This document shows, in pieces, positions 7,926 to 15,211 of a stretch of 61,103 bases of DNA. This DNA is from Verrucomicrobiales bacterium (lineage in GTDB: Bacteria > Verrucomicrobiota > Verrucomicrobiia > Verrucomicrobiales > SLCJ01), in contig JAGXGH010000143.1 of NCBI GenBank assembly GCA_024636835.1, positions 1 to 61,103 on the forward strand. Reading direction: 5' to 3'. Under the pieces are notes generated by a model. That model was not told the DNA's origin. It did not search any database and worked only from the letters and a program-made list of their open reading frames with translations. Made by a program: the position numbers and the translations under genes. Each line of letters opens with the position of its first letter. The first letter of the stretch is position 1.

Positions 7926-9239
7926 ATGATCATGAAAACTGCTACTTTAGTCTTCACCTTCACCGCCATCGTCTCCGGCTCGATGGCGTCGGAGAAAATC
8001 CACGACGGTCTCGCGTCCAACGATGACGCACTCGTCAGACAAGCCATCGCCGACGCTGCGGCAAAGGGCCCCGAATTTCTCCCTACCCTCCGCGAGTGGG
8101 CGAAGTCCGACGACCCTCGCCTCAACCTTCGTGCTCGCACCTGCATTGGTCGCATCACCGGCCATTGGGGTTCCGAAACCGATCTCGTCTGGCAACGCTC
8201 ATTCGACGATGCGGTGAAACTCGCGATGGAGCAGAACCGTCCGATCATGCTGCTCCAGCTTTTCGGCAAACTCGATGAGGAATTCTGCTGAGCTAACGGC
8301 AAACTAGCGAGAACCGTGACGTTCTCCGACAGCCGCATCGTCAAACTCCTTCAAGACGAATTCATCCCAGTCTGGGAATCGGTCTCTCCAGTACGCGAGG
8401 TCACCTTTGACCTCGGCGAAGGTCGATCCGTTTCCGGCACCGTCGGCGGCGAAATCGCCATCTACTTCTGCACACCAGAGGGGTATGTGTTCGATATTCT
8501 CCCCGCCCTGCAAAGTCCGGTTGCCACTAAACAGGCGATGGAAGTAGCCGTGGCATTTTATCGATCGTCTAAAGATACACTTAAGCGCATAAAAATTGCT
8601 GAAGTCGACAAGTCTCATATCGTAAACTCCCAACTTTTCCAGTACGATTCTTCACCATATCTACCCATCGTCGAAGCATGGCACCGACAGAGAATGGGGA
8701 AGCAGCTTCTCGACATCTACAAAGCCGACCCAGCAGCCTTTGAAGAGCGAATTGCACCAGCTCTTGTAGAACATCCAGACAGTGGATTGATTATCGCACG
8801 ACTCACTGATGTAGTGGGCAATCCGATTATTGACATGCGTGATCCCGCAATAATCAAAGCCGAAGAACTCTATCCGCAAGCGAAACTCGGTGAGGAAAAG
8901 CGCGACAAGTATATCTCCGCTGCAATGGACGAAGCTACACGCGACATGCGTGTAATGATGCTCTCCAAGGTTGCTGTTGCCCAACCCTCAACACCGATCA
9001 CCGTTGTCGAACCTGGTGGACGCGGCTACTTCATGTGGCAAATCCACCGCGCTTTCCTCGGTGTTAATCCCAATTCAAATACTACTTTTCCAACGACACC
9101 TTGGTCGAAGGGACTCCGCAAGCCCTCCGATTGGAAGGAGCCGCTCTTCGTGCACATTCTCAAGCAACCGCTGAAAGGCGGAAAAGTCACCTACGATTCC
9201 GAATCGCTCGAAGCCATCTCAATCATCGAGGAACGATGA
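7926..9239 (+). CDS. Predicted selenoprotein: exported thioredoxin-like protein with a Cys-Sec pair (in-frame TGA at 8289)
   Basis: The frame runs 437 codons from 7926 to TGA at 9237 if the TGA at 8289-8291 is read through. It is the only interruption and both sides are in the same frame. Residues 1-21 form a signal peptide and 30-85 a helical repeat-like segment. The segment RPIMLLQLFGKLDEEFC-Sec-ANGKLARTVTFSD, then IVKLLQDEFIPVW, follows the layout of thioredoxin-like proteins (strand, redox motif, helix, then a strand with a late aromatic). The TGA sits next to Cys121 at the redox position, as selenocysteine 122. A perfect hairpin starts 17 bases later (8309-8326). Known bacterial Sec insertion needs exactly such an element. 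The alternative is a nonsense mutation giving a 121-aa fragment. The C-terminal 250 residues are not recognised. Confidence 0.72.
8309..8326 (+). promoter_or_regulatory. Candidate bacterial SECIS hairpin for UGA 8289
   Basis: GAGAAC, loop CGTGAC, GTTCTC: a perfect 6-bp stem. The apical loop begins 23 bases after the UGA and has G as its second base, within the spacing and loop rules described for bacterial SECIS elements. Confidence 0.6.
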
Positions 9240-9245
9240 ATAGCT

Positions 9246-9385
9246 CGGGAGGGATGCCTTTCAGTCGTCCGTAACTTTCCTTCACCGCCACCCGCCATTC
9301 ATGTCCAGAATTCATCTCCAATCGCGTGCGGCATAGCCCTTATACGCGACCGCACAAAATCAGGGACTTGAAAAGCGTCCCTGCC
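9246..9385 (+). repeat. 140-bp structured repeat, copy 1
   Basis: Starts GGGAGGGATGCCTTTCAGTC. The middle has TCGCGTGCGGCA and, 15 bases on, GACCGCAC, forming a GTGCGG/CCGCAC inverted pair. It ends AGGGACTTGAAAAGCGTCCC. The ends are imperfect inverted repeats of each other. Confidence 0.65.
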
Positions 9386-9403
9386 ACTCACCCCAAGCGC
9401 CGG

Positions 9404-9426
9404 AGGGGGTGCGCCTCGCGCCCCCT
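9404..9426. repeat. Hairpin repeat GGGTGCG-CCY-CGCGCCC, copy 1
   Basis: GGGGGTGCG, loop CCT, CGCGCCCCC, flanked by A and T. The second copy is at 29381-29399. Confidence 0.6.
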
Positions 9427-9487
9427 GAGCAATATCGCAACAGGAAAAATCAACAAACGTAAGCCGCCTACGAGGCCGCATCACCCG

Positions 9488-9508
9488 GTGGGGACGAGGC
9501 GTCCCCAC
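9488..9508. repeat. Hairpin repeat with AGG loop, copy 1
   Basis: GTGGGGACG, loop AGG, CGTCCCCAC: a perfect 9-bp stem followed by TCC. The related copy at 29305-29323 keeps the loop and changes the stem compensatorily. Confidence 0.6.
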
Positions 9509-9544
9509 TCCATCACTTCCCCCATTCCCAAGACAATTCCGCTT

Positions 9545-9688
9545 CGGGAGGAATGCCTTTCAGTCGTCCCTAACTTCCCTTCCAACGTCACCCCCCATTC
9601 ATATCCAAAAGCCATCTCTTATCGCGTGCGGCAAAGCCGTTATAGGCGACCGCACACAATCACGGACGCTTGAAAAGCGTCCCTCCCG
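9545..9688 (+). repeat. 140-bp structured repeat, copy 2
   Basis: About 300 bases after copy 1 and in the same orientation, with the same left end (GGGAGGAATGCCTTTCAGTC), centre and right end. The right end GGACGCTT, GAA, AAGCGTCC is a perfect hairpin followed by CTCCC. Confidence 0.65.
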
Positions 9689-9798
9689 GGGGGACCCAGT
9701 ATTTCTACATCTGCGTTCATCTGCGAAATCTACGGTTAAAAAACATCTAAACACCGACACTCGTCGATCCTCCGGCCTTCAGTTCCACAACGCCGAGT

Positions 9799-10377
9799 TT
9801 AACCAAACAAACGCTTCTCCAACAAGCGGCAGAACGCGTGGATGATAAATTTGTGAGCCTCCTGAATTCTTGCCGTGCTCTTCACCGGAACGATAATTTC
9901 CACATCCGCCATCCCGCGGGCATTGCCACCGTCGCGGCCGAGCAATGCTATCGTCTTGATCCCGTGACGTTTGGCAGAATGAATCGCCTCGATGATACTT
10001 GGCGAATTTCCACTTGTGCTCAAAACCACTAGCACATCATGTTCGCGGGCTAGCCCCTCCACTTGGCGGGAGAACACTTTATCGAAGCTGTAGTCGTTCC
10101 CCACGGCGGTGAGAAAACTTCCATCCTGGGTCAGAGCAATCGCTGCCAGGGGTTTGCGATCATTCTCAAACCGACACAGCAACTCGGTTGTAAAATGCGC
10201 AGAATCCGCCGCGCTTCCGCCATTCCCACACGCCATCACTTTACCACCAAACTTGATCGACGTTTCCAACACACCCACCGCTTCATGGATATGCGGATGT
10301 AAATCGCGAACCGATTCGATGGCTCGCTTGGCGTCGTCGATAAGTTGATTAAATTCCGCGGCTTCAGTGACTGACAT
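9799..10377 (-). CDS. gmhA: Phosphoheptose isomerase-type SIS-domain protein
   Basis: A 192-residue single SIS domain with the GmhA signatures CGNGGSAADSAHF, then LAAIALTQDGSFLTAVGND, VVLSTSGNSP and IQEAHKFIIHAFC. GmhA converts sedoheptulose 7-phosphate to D-glycero-D-manno-heptose 7-phosphate for lipopolysaccharide core. That fits an organism with an outer membrane. DiaA-like SIS proteins are the main alternative, but the E/H pattern near the end (QEAH) favours the isomerase. No other heptose genes are adjacent. A 191-base spacer with 7-bp arrays separates it from malQ. Confidence 0.88.
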   Translation of the reverse strand: MSVTEAAEFNQLIDDAKRAIESVRDLHPHIHEAVGVLETSIKFGGKVMACGNGGSAADSAHFTTELLCRFENDRKPLAAIALTQDGSFLTAVGNDYSFDKVFSRQVEGLAREHDVLVVLSTSGNSPSIIEAIHSAKRHGIKTIALLGRDGGNARGMADVEIIVPVKSTARIQEAHKFIIHAFCRLLEKRLFG

Positions 10378-10386
10378 GATTGTTCC

Positions 10387-10420
10387 AGAGTTATTGGTTA
10401 TGAGTTATTGCTTATGAGTA
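10387..10420. repeat. 7-bp degenerate array, TTATGAG/TTATTGG type
   Basis: Units TTATTGG, TTATGAG, TTATTGC, TTATGAG directly upstream of the gmhA start. A related array is at 24283-24303. Confidence 0.6.
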
Positions 10421-10510
10421 AATTCTGTTCAAGCACATGTCGATCCATAGATTTACTCACTAGGTGCTACCCTCTAACAGGAAATGCATCCCAGCAGGGT
10501 CATTAGAACA

Positions 10511-10543
10511 CTGATAACCCATAACCTGCCAACTTCTAACCCC
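10511..10543. repeat. 7-bp degenerate array, CTGATAA/CCCATAA type
   Basis: Units CTGATAA, CCCATAA, CCTGCCA, ACTTCTA, ACCCC in register every 7 bases in the gmhA-malQ spacer. The unit CCTGCCA is the one repeated before metG. Confidence 0.45.
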
Positions 10544-10568
10544 AAAAAACCATTGATTCGCGATCTAT

Positions 10569-12305
10569 CTAACAGCGACCAGTGGCGGCGAAAATTTCAC
10601 GCCTCCTCGCGGTCACATCCGCCCAACGGGAATCGCTACTCAGCTCACTGACCGTCATTTGTAGACGTTGCGACCAGTTCTGCACACCGGCGACACCGGG
10701 CACATTAAAGCGCTCACCGGTGCCGAGAAAGTCGTTGATCATCATCACCGCATGGCGCGAGTTTGACACGCATAATCCGCGCAGCAGTCCCTCGCGCACG
10801 GAATCATCGTAGTCCGGCACCGTATCGCCTATTTCCATCCCCGCCCAAACACGCAAAAGATACAATGTGCGCCCGGCTTCCTCACGCTCTTCATGGGTTT
10901 CGCCCTCGTTCATCTCGCGCACCAAACGTTGCCGCATCAAAATCATCGGCTCGTGATCGTGGGTTGCATAGGTAGCCAGCGTACACTCCGGATATTCGCT
11001 TCCGGGGGTTAAGGAATCGCCCGTCCACTCCCACTGTGGCACCTTGGTTCCAGGAATATCCATCTCAAGAAGAGCGGGACGAACATACGGCGGCACAGTG
11101 CCCAGATCTTCGGCGATAATTTCCGACCCACACTCACCTGCAGCGTCTTGAACAACACGCAAATACCCCATACCACGCTGACAGTTTGCCTGGCGGTTGG
11201 ATTCAAGGTCATCATCCAAGGGAACAAAATGTGGTAAATGCCCGCCGGTTCGCTCCTTCGCTTCATCGAGTGACAGCGGCATGAACTCCATGTTGCGCTG
11301 CGGCCGCCACGGAAAGCTGTAGATGCGGAAAAACCCAAGTACATGATCGATACGAAACAGATCAAAAATCGCGCAGGTCTTCTCAACCCGTTGACGCCAC
11401 CATGAGTAGCCGTTCTCCGCCATCACATCCCAGCGATACAACGGGATCCCCCAGTTCTGCCCCCATTTGATGACAAACTCGTCGTCCTTGAAAACCTTCT
11501 CCGGCGGGGCTCCACCCGACCACTCCAGGTCAAATACATCAGGACGACAAAACACATCCGCGCTGTAGTAACTCACGCCAAATGGGATATCCCCCATCAA
11601 CTTCACGCCTCGCTCGTTGGCATATTGACGAACCGCGGCGAACTGACGCCAAAGCACCCACTGCACATAGGCAAAAAACTCGATTCTCGACTTTAGTTCA
11701 CGCCCCTCGTCGGTGCCAGCCACCACCATCATATCGACAAATGCCCGCGCCTTTGTCACCGAATTATAAAGGTCATTCCAGTGATCCCAACACTCGCTAC
11801 CATCCTCTCGATCCATTAACACGCGGAACAAACAATAATCTTCAAGCCATCCTTGTTCACGCTGACAGAACTCGGAAAACTCAGTCACCGCTGCCGGATC
11901 AGCCATCTCGCGAAACCCACGATGCCCCGCCTCCAGCAATGCGTTTTTCAAATTCAGCACCGCCTTGTAATCGACAGTTTCCGCAGCGCGTAGAGCATCC
12001 ACATTAAATGGCTCGCTCACCTCGGCGAATGCCGCATCCGATATACCTGGGACGAGCTCAGGCGTCATTGCGCCATAGACAGGATCGAGCGCTACCGAGC
12101 TGATCGCGTTATAGGGACTGTGATCAGCGCCCGTTTCGTTGACAGGCAAAAGCTGAACAATCCCCACACCGGCATTCGCCGCCCAGTCGATAAATTCATG
12201 CAATGTTGCGGTGTCGCCAATTCCTAAATCGGACTCACTACGAAGTGCAAAAAGCGGCGCCACCACACCGGCAAGACGTTGGTTGGATTGTGCAGAATCG
12301 ATCAT
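10569..12305 (-). CDS. malQ: 4-alpha-glucanotransferase (GH77, amylomaltase)
   Basis: A 578-residue GH77 enzyme that transfers alpha-1,4-glucan segments in maltodextrin and glycogen metabolism. The motifs are LLPVNETGADHSPYNAISS at the substrate-binding start, then FRIDHVLGFFRIYSFP carrying the nucleophile aspartate, EIIAEDLGTVP with the acid/base glutamate, and ATHDHEPM with the third aspartate. Length and ends match the family. With glgC in the same window it suggests glycogen turnover. It precedes gmhA on the minus strand, with a 191-base gap containing 7-bp arrays. Confidence 0.95.
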   Translation of the reverse strand: MIDSAQSNQRLAGVVAPLFALRSESDLGIGDTATLHEFIDWAANAGVGIVQLLPVNETGADHSPYNAISSVALDPVYGAMTPELVPGISDAAFAEVSEPFNVDALRAAETVDYKAVLNLKNALLEAGHRGFREMADPAAVTEFSEFCQREQGWLEDYCLFRVLMDREDGSECWDHWNDLYNSVTKARAFVDMMVVAGTDEGRELKSRIEFFAYVQWVLWRQFAAVRQYANERGVKLMGDIPFGVSYYSADVFCRPDVFDLEWSGGAPPEKVFKDDEFVIKWGQNWGIPLYRWDVMAENGYSWWRQRVEKTCAIFDLFRIDHVLGFFRIYSFPWRPQRNMEFMPLSLDEAKERTGGHLPHFVPLDDDLESNRQANCQRGMGYLRVVQDAAGECGSEIIAEDLGTVPPYVRPALLEMDIPGTKVPQWEWTGDSLTPGSEYPECTLATYATHDHEPMILMRQRLVREMNEGETHEEREEAGRTLYLLRVWAGMEIGDTVPDYDDSVREGLLRGLCVSNSRHAVMMINDFLGTGERFNVPGVAGVQNWSQRLQMTVSELSSDSRWADVTARRREIFAATGRC

Positions 12306-12343
12306 CGTGAGAAAGCCATACTAGTGCGGACGCGCTCGCGCAA

Positions 12344-12385
12344 GGAGAATGGAGAATGGAGAATGGAGAATGGAGAATGGAGAGG
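12344..12385 (+). repeat. 7-bp microsatellite, five exact GGAGAAT units
   Basis: GGAGAAT repeats five times without error (12344-12378), followed by GGAGAGG. It lies just upstream of malQ, whose start is at 12305 on the minus strand. Confidence 0.9.
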
Positions 12386-12420
12386 TGATTGGCTAAAAGG
12401 GCGCCAGCCCAATCGTGGCA

Positions 12421-12475
12421 GGGGCATCTTGCCCCTCAGCCATCCCCAACACAGTGTCGGTGGCATCCTGCCACC
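12421..12475. repeat. Two hairpins of the GGCA-TCY-TGCC family
   Basis: GGGGCA-TCT-TGCCCC at 12421-12435 and GGTGGCA-TCC-TGCCACC at 12459-12475, the latter followed by AAGCCAA. Related copies are at 16372-16384 and 16404-16420. Confidence 0.6.
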
Positions 12476-12556
12476 AAGCCAAACGCATTCCAGCCCCAAA
12501 GGGGCAAAGCATACCAGCCAGGGGTGCAAGCCCTGGAATGGGAATGTTAACAACAT

Positions 12557-12636
12557 GCGTTCTGAAGGAACGCCGCATTGGATTGGTGTGATGACGAGTG
12601 AAAATGTGGACGATTTGCGGCGTTCCTTCAGAACGC
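12557..12636. repeat. 21-bp perfect inverted repeat with 38-base spacer
   Basis: The left arm 12557-12577 begins GCGTTCTGAAGGAACG, then CCGCA. The right arm 12616-12636 is its exact reverse complement. Each arm also contains its own small hairpin, CGTTC-TGAAG-GAACG. Confidence 0.8.
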
Positions 12637-12806
12637 GGAAATGTTTTGGGCGAGGTTCCCGGGGTTACACCCACGGGCTGGTATGCCATTGCCCCATTAG
12701 GGCAGAAATACCTGAAATAAAAGCCATCTTTGAACAGTCCATTATGATCAAATCCACATCGCGGTTCTCGGATAAGCGCATACAACCAACAACCACCATC
12801 CGCCAT

Positions 12807-12829
12807 ATAGGCCGCACATGTCAGGCGGC
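12807..12829 (+). repeat. REP-like hairpin, copy A (ATAG variant)
   Basis: ATAG, arm GCCGC, core ACATGTCAG, arm GCGGC. Confidence 0.6.
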
Positions 12830-12839
12830 ATCTCCCATT

Positions 12840-12862
12840 GTAGGCCGCACGTGTCGGGCGGC
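12840..12862 (+). repeat. REP-like hairpin, copy B
   Basis: GTAG, arm GCCGC, core ACGTGTCGG, arm GCGGC. Confidence 0.75.
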
Positions 12863-12944
12863 TCCTCACCCCATGCACAGCATGCACTTTCCCAAACCCA
12901 AGCTTTCCGTATTCCAAATTGCGGACGATGTCCGGGACGATGAT

Positions 12945-12968
12945 GTCGGCCGACACGTTCCGACCTAC
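12945..12968 (-). repeat. REP-like hairpin, copy C, inverted
   Basis: On the minus strand: GTAG, arm GTCGG, core AACGTGTCGG (one extra A), arm CCGAC. Confidence 0.7.
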
Positions 12969-13216
12969 AATCCAACCAATCTCCCGAAGACACGCGAGGA
13001 AACACTCAGCCGAGTCACGAATGGAAACACCGCGTAGAATCCTTGAATCCGAAAGACTGCGTAATAAAAGCCACGGAGGGAAACAACAAAAGCTCCCGCA
13101 GTTGCGGGATGTTGACGGAAAATGCGGACTTAGCGAGGTCACGCAAGGAAACATTGCCCAAAAGCCACGAAAGGAAACACAGGGTCTTCTTCGGCGTGAT
13201 CCGCCGATTCAGACAG

Positions 13217-13336
13217 CCTGGTGATACTGCAAAGAATGCATATATTCGTGGAGTAGATGGACGTGAATATTCAGCAGATGAATATATAGATTTATTAGGA
13301 CAAGGTATTGATGTAACAGTAGAAAATCCTTACTAA
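13217..13336 (+). pseudogene. C-terminal gene fragment at the edge of the AT-rich island
   Basis: Composition changes abruptly near 13217 from GC-rich to AT-rich. From there a frame reads GDTAKNAYIRGVDGREYSAD, EYIDLLGQGIDVTVENPY, then TAA (13334-13336). It looks like a natural C terminus with codons unlike the rest of the window. No start is present, so the fragment seems joined to local sequence at the boundary. I do not recognise the protein. Confidence 0.4.
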
Positions 13337-13417
13337 AATAATATTATATTTTTTGGACAAGCTGACAAAAAAATAAGTAAGTTTAGAAAAAATAATACCG
13401 GATCAAGTCCGGCACAA

Positions 13418-13454
13418 AGATTTGGGGCAGATTTGCGTAGCAAATCTGGCTTCA
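13418..13454 (+). other. Hairpin covering the pseudopilin start
   Basis: CAGATTTGC, GTA, GCAAATCTG is a perfect 9-bp stem that includes the candidate TTG start and first codons of the pilin gene. It could limit ribosome access, or mark a recombination site. Confidence 0.4.
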
Positions 13455-13957
13455 CATTAATAGAACTATTAGTAGTAATTTCTATTATTGCCCTACTCTC
13501 TACTATTGTATTAGGTGCAGTTGGTGATGCTCGTGAAAAGGCTCAAGTAAAAAAGAAAAATGAAATTGCAAGGCAGTATATAAATGCGTTGGAGTTGTAT
13601 AGGAATGATAATATCAACACTGAAAATACAATTAATGGATATCCGGGGACAACTTCAGCTCTAGAATGCTTAGGTTATAATCTTAATGAATATTGTTTTG
13701 CTTCAGTGGTTGACGGTAATGCAGATTTAATTGGAGAGATTAATGAATATTACCCTTCTATGCCCAAAAATGATGATTATGTCGTACTTTTTGGAACCTA
13801 TGAAACCAAAGGCATTATGTACAGATGTGACGCAAAAGACACATGTTTTGTTTCTTGGTATTTACCAGATGATCAAAATTGTATATACGGTATAGCCTCT
13901 GAATTTACAGGATATACTTATTGTGTAAGGGAATTATTAAGGGAATTACAAAATTAA
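13433..13957 (+). CDS. Type IV pilin-like (pseudopilin) protein in AT-rich DNA
   Basis: About 174 residues. The class III signal SKSGFTLIELLVVISIIALL has G then F-T-L-I-E, so processing by prepilin peptidase before the phenylalanine is expected, followed by a hydrophobic helix. The segment GDAREKAQVKKKNEIARQ, then INALELYRNDN, is the pattern typical of pseudopilins from Patescibacteria, and four cysteines later may form disulfides. Base composition (roughly one-third GC) differs sharply from all neighbours. No ATG is seen; TTG at 13433 is the nearest start, and the frame is open back to 13337. The gene is either horizontally acquired or part of an assembly chimera. Confidence 0.75.
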   Translation: MRSKSGFTLIELLVVISIIALLSTIVLGAVGDAREKAQVKKKNEIARQYINALELYRNDNINTENTINGYPGTTSALECLGYNLNEYCFASVVDGNADLIGEINEYYPSMPKNDDYVVLFGTYETKGIMYRCDAKDTCFVSWYLPDDQNCIYGIASEFTGYTYCVRELLRELQN

Positions 13958-13961
13958 AAAA

Positions 13962-13991
13962 CCCTCTATATCATTTTAGCGATATAGAGGG
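13962..13991 (-). terminator. Terminator between the convergent pseudopilin and PEP-CTERM genes
   Basis: CCCTCTATATC pairs with GATATAGAGGG around an 8-base loop, an 11-bp perfect stem. On the minus strand it is followed by TTTTTT, so it terminates the PEP-CTERM transcript. The plus side has a weaker T-rich tail. Confidence 0.8.
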
Positions 13992-14001
13992 CTATGTGTT
14001 T

Positions 14002-14748
14002 TTAAACACGCTTACGACGAAATGCAATAAAGGATCCAGTCAAGCACAAAATCAAAGATGATGGCTCAGGTACGGACGAAGTAAAACCTTCGAACATGAC
14101 ATGAGTAGTGTCTAGGTTTGCACCGAAACTACTTTCAAACTGACCATTGAGATTGAAACTAGGTGAATCAGAATCCAACATAATTGATGCATACTGATAT
14201 CCTCCAGAAGCTGACATGCTAGGGATGTTTGTAGAGCCAATAACACCTCCGGTAAAAGAGGTTCCGTTAGCAGTACTTCCATCAGCCAACCTAACTAAGA
14301 TCATATTGAAACCTGAATTAGGTTGAACATTGAAACTGTCTGAACCAACTACAGAATAGAGGTTACCAGTACTGTCATCGTAGCTAATGCTTATTGACTC
14401 ATTAATGTCAAAAGTATTAACAAGATTCCACTGATGTTGACCATACAATGTTTGGGTACTAGTACCCAACACAACCTCTGAACGCTGCTGCGTATCAGGT
14501 GACCCTTGTGCTCCAGCCTGGAAGCTGACAAGCCAAGAAAATACTGAGCTTGATTTGTAATTATCATATTCTGATTCCGAAATTGGAACCATTACCGTTG
14601 CCCCGCTTGCCTGTCCGATAAATACGGCAGAAAGAAGGATGATTACTGCAATGATTCCCGAGAGAATCCCTGCACCGGCAGTTTTGAGAGTTTGGATAGA
14701 TGCACGGAAGGCGGACGAAGGTAAGATACAATGGAAAGAACTGGTCAT
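14002..14748 (-). CDS. PEP-CTERM sorted surface protein
   Basis: A 248-residue exported protein. Residues 25-50 form a long hydrophobic signal (ILSGIIAVIILLSAVFIG, then QASGA). A beta-sandwich-like ectodomain follows, with features recalling the choice-of-anchor groups (HQWNLVNTFDINESISISYD; FNMILVRLADGS). The end is a canonical PEP-CTERM tail: VPEPSS, a hydrophobic helix, then FRRKRV. Such tails are recognised by an exosortase in exopolysaccharide-producing Gram-negatives, including many Verrucomicrobiota; the exosortase is not in this window. The ligand or function of the ectodomain is unknown. Confidence 0.85.
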   Translation of the reverse strand: MTSSFHCILPSSAFRASIQTLKTAGAGILSGIIAVIILLSAVFIGQASGATVMVPISESEYDNYKSSSVFSWLVSFQAGAQGSPDTQQRSEVVLGTSTQTLYGQHQWNLVNTFDINESISISYDDSTGNLYSVVGSDSFNVQPNSGFNMILVRLADGSTANGTSFTGGVIGSTNIPSMSASGGYQYASIMLDSDSPSFNLNGQFESSFGANLDTTHVMFEGFTSSVPEPSSLILCLTGSFIAFRRKRV

Positions 14749-14860
14749 AACGCTAGAAATTTAATCGGATCAGGTGCTACGGGCAAGGTCAAAGCACAGG
14801 GTGTGCCGATTTTTGGAAGATTCGGTGAATAATCGTCTTGTGTGAACCGTCCAACAGAGC

Positions 14861-15211
14861 ATGTGGTGGAATTGGATCATCGCTTGTTGGCTGGGTTTCC
14901 CGTGTGTCACACCCTTGTCCGCACTGGATTTCCTGGTCGTCGTCGAGGAGTGGCACCCGTCGTGTTTTGAGCAGCATGTGGCTGAGCGCAACGATGCTGA
15001 TGAGTTCGAGCGACTCGCCTTCGCTTGGTTGCTTTGCCATGAAGAGGAAATCGCTACAGACATCGCCAAGGAGCGAGGGCTGAATCTGATCTATTGGTGG
15101 CATGAGGCGGATTTTGCGGACAACAGCCCCTACGGCGCGACGGTGGTTGTTGGCTTAAAAGTTCGCACGACTTCAGAGTGGAAAGGAGGGTCTCATGTCG
15201 CCGCGCGCTGA
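14861..15211 (+). CDS. Unknown 116-aa protein coupled to the PD-(D/E)XK gene
   Basis: I do not recognise the family. The N terminus is hydrophobic and Trp-rich (MWWNWIIACWLGFPCV) and could be a short membrane segment, or could be untranslated if a later start is used. The remainder is acidic and helical (DADEFERLAFAWLLCHEEEI), then AKERGLNLIYWWHEADF. Its last 17 bases overlap the next gene, whose AGGAGG ribosome-binding site lies inside this frame, so the two products are probably made together as one cassette. Confidence 0.55.
   Translation: MWWNWIIACWLGFPCVTPLSALDFLVVVEEWHPSCFEQHVAERNDADEFERLAFAWLLCHEEEIATDIAKERGLNLIYWWHEADFADNSPYGATVVVGLKVRTTSEWKGGSHVAAR

Larger units (their letters stand above)
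9240..9798. other. 559-base spacer made of structured repeats
   Basis: No gene is seen. It contains two copies of a 140-bp unit (9246-9385 and 9545-9688) with, between them, two hairpins (9404-9426 and 9488-9508) that recur near 29.3 kb. A 10-bp array follows (9708-9737: CATCTGCGTT, CATCTGCGAA, ATCTACGGTT). Confidence 0.7.
12306..13216. other. 900-base spacer of microsatellite and hairpin repeats
   Basis: No gene is supported. In order it holds a 7-bp microsatellite (12344-12385), two GGCA-loop hairpins (12421-12435, 12459-12475), GCCCC-AAA-GGGGC (12493-12505), CCAGGG...CCCTGG (12518-12536), a 21-bp inverted repeat (12557-12636), three GTAG hairpins (12807-12968), and a 9-bp-type segment (13068-13180) with the hairpin TCCCGCA-GT-TGCGGGA (13094-13109). 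Long open frames across it only read the repeats. Confidence 0.7.

Noticed and set aside
12344..12385. Possible CRISPR-like array
   Set aside because: The unit is 7 bases with no spacers, so it is a microsatellite; no cas genes are present.
12279..13154. Long open frames of about 250 codons on both strands
   Set aside because: They cross the microsatellite, the 21-bp inverted repeat and three REP-like hairpins. The translations are low-complexity and match nothing.
13395..13412. Possible tRNA-like stem (CCGGA-TCAAG-TCCGG)
   Set aside because: There is no cloverleaf, no T-loop sequence and no acceptor stem; it is an isolated hairpin.
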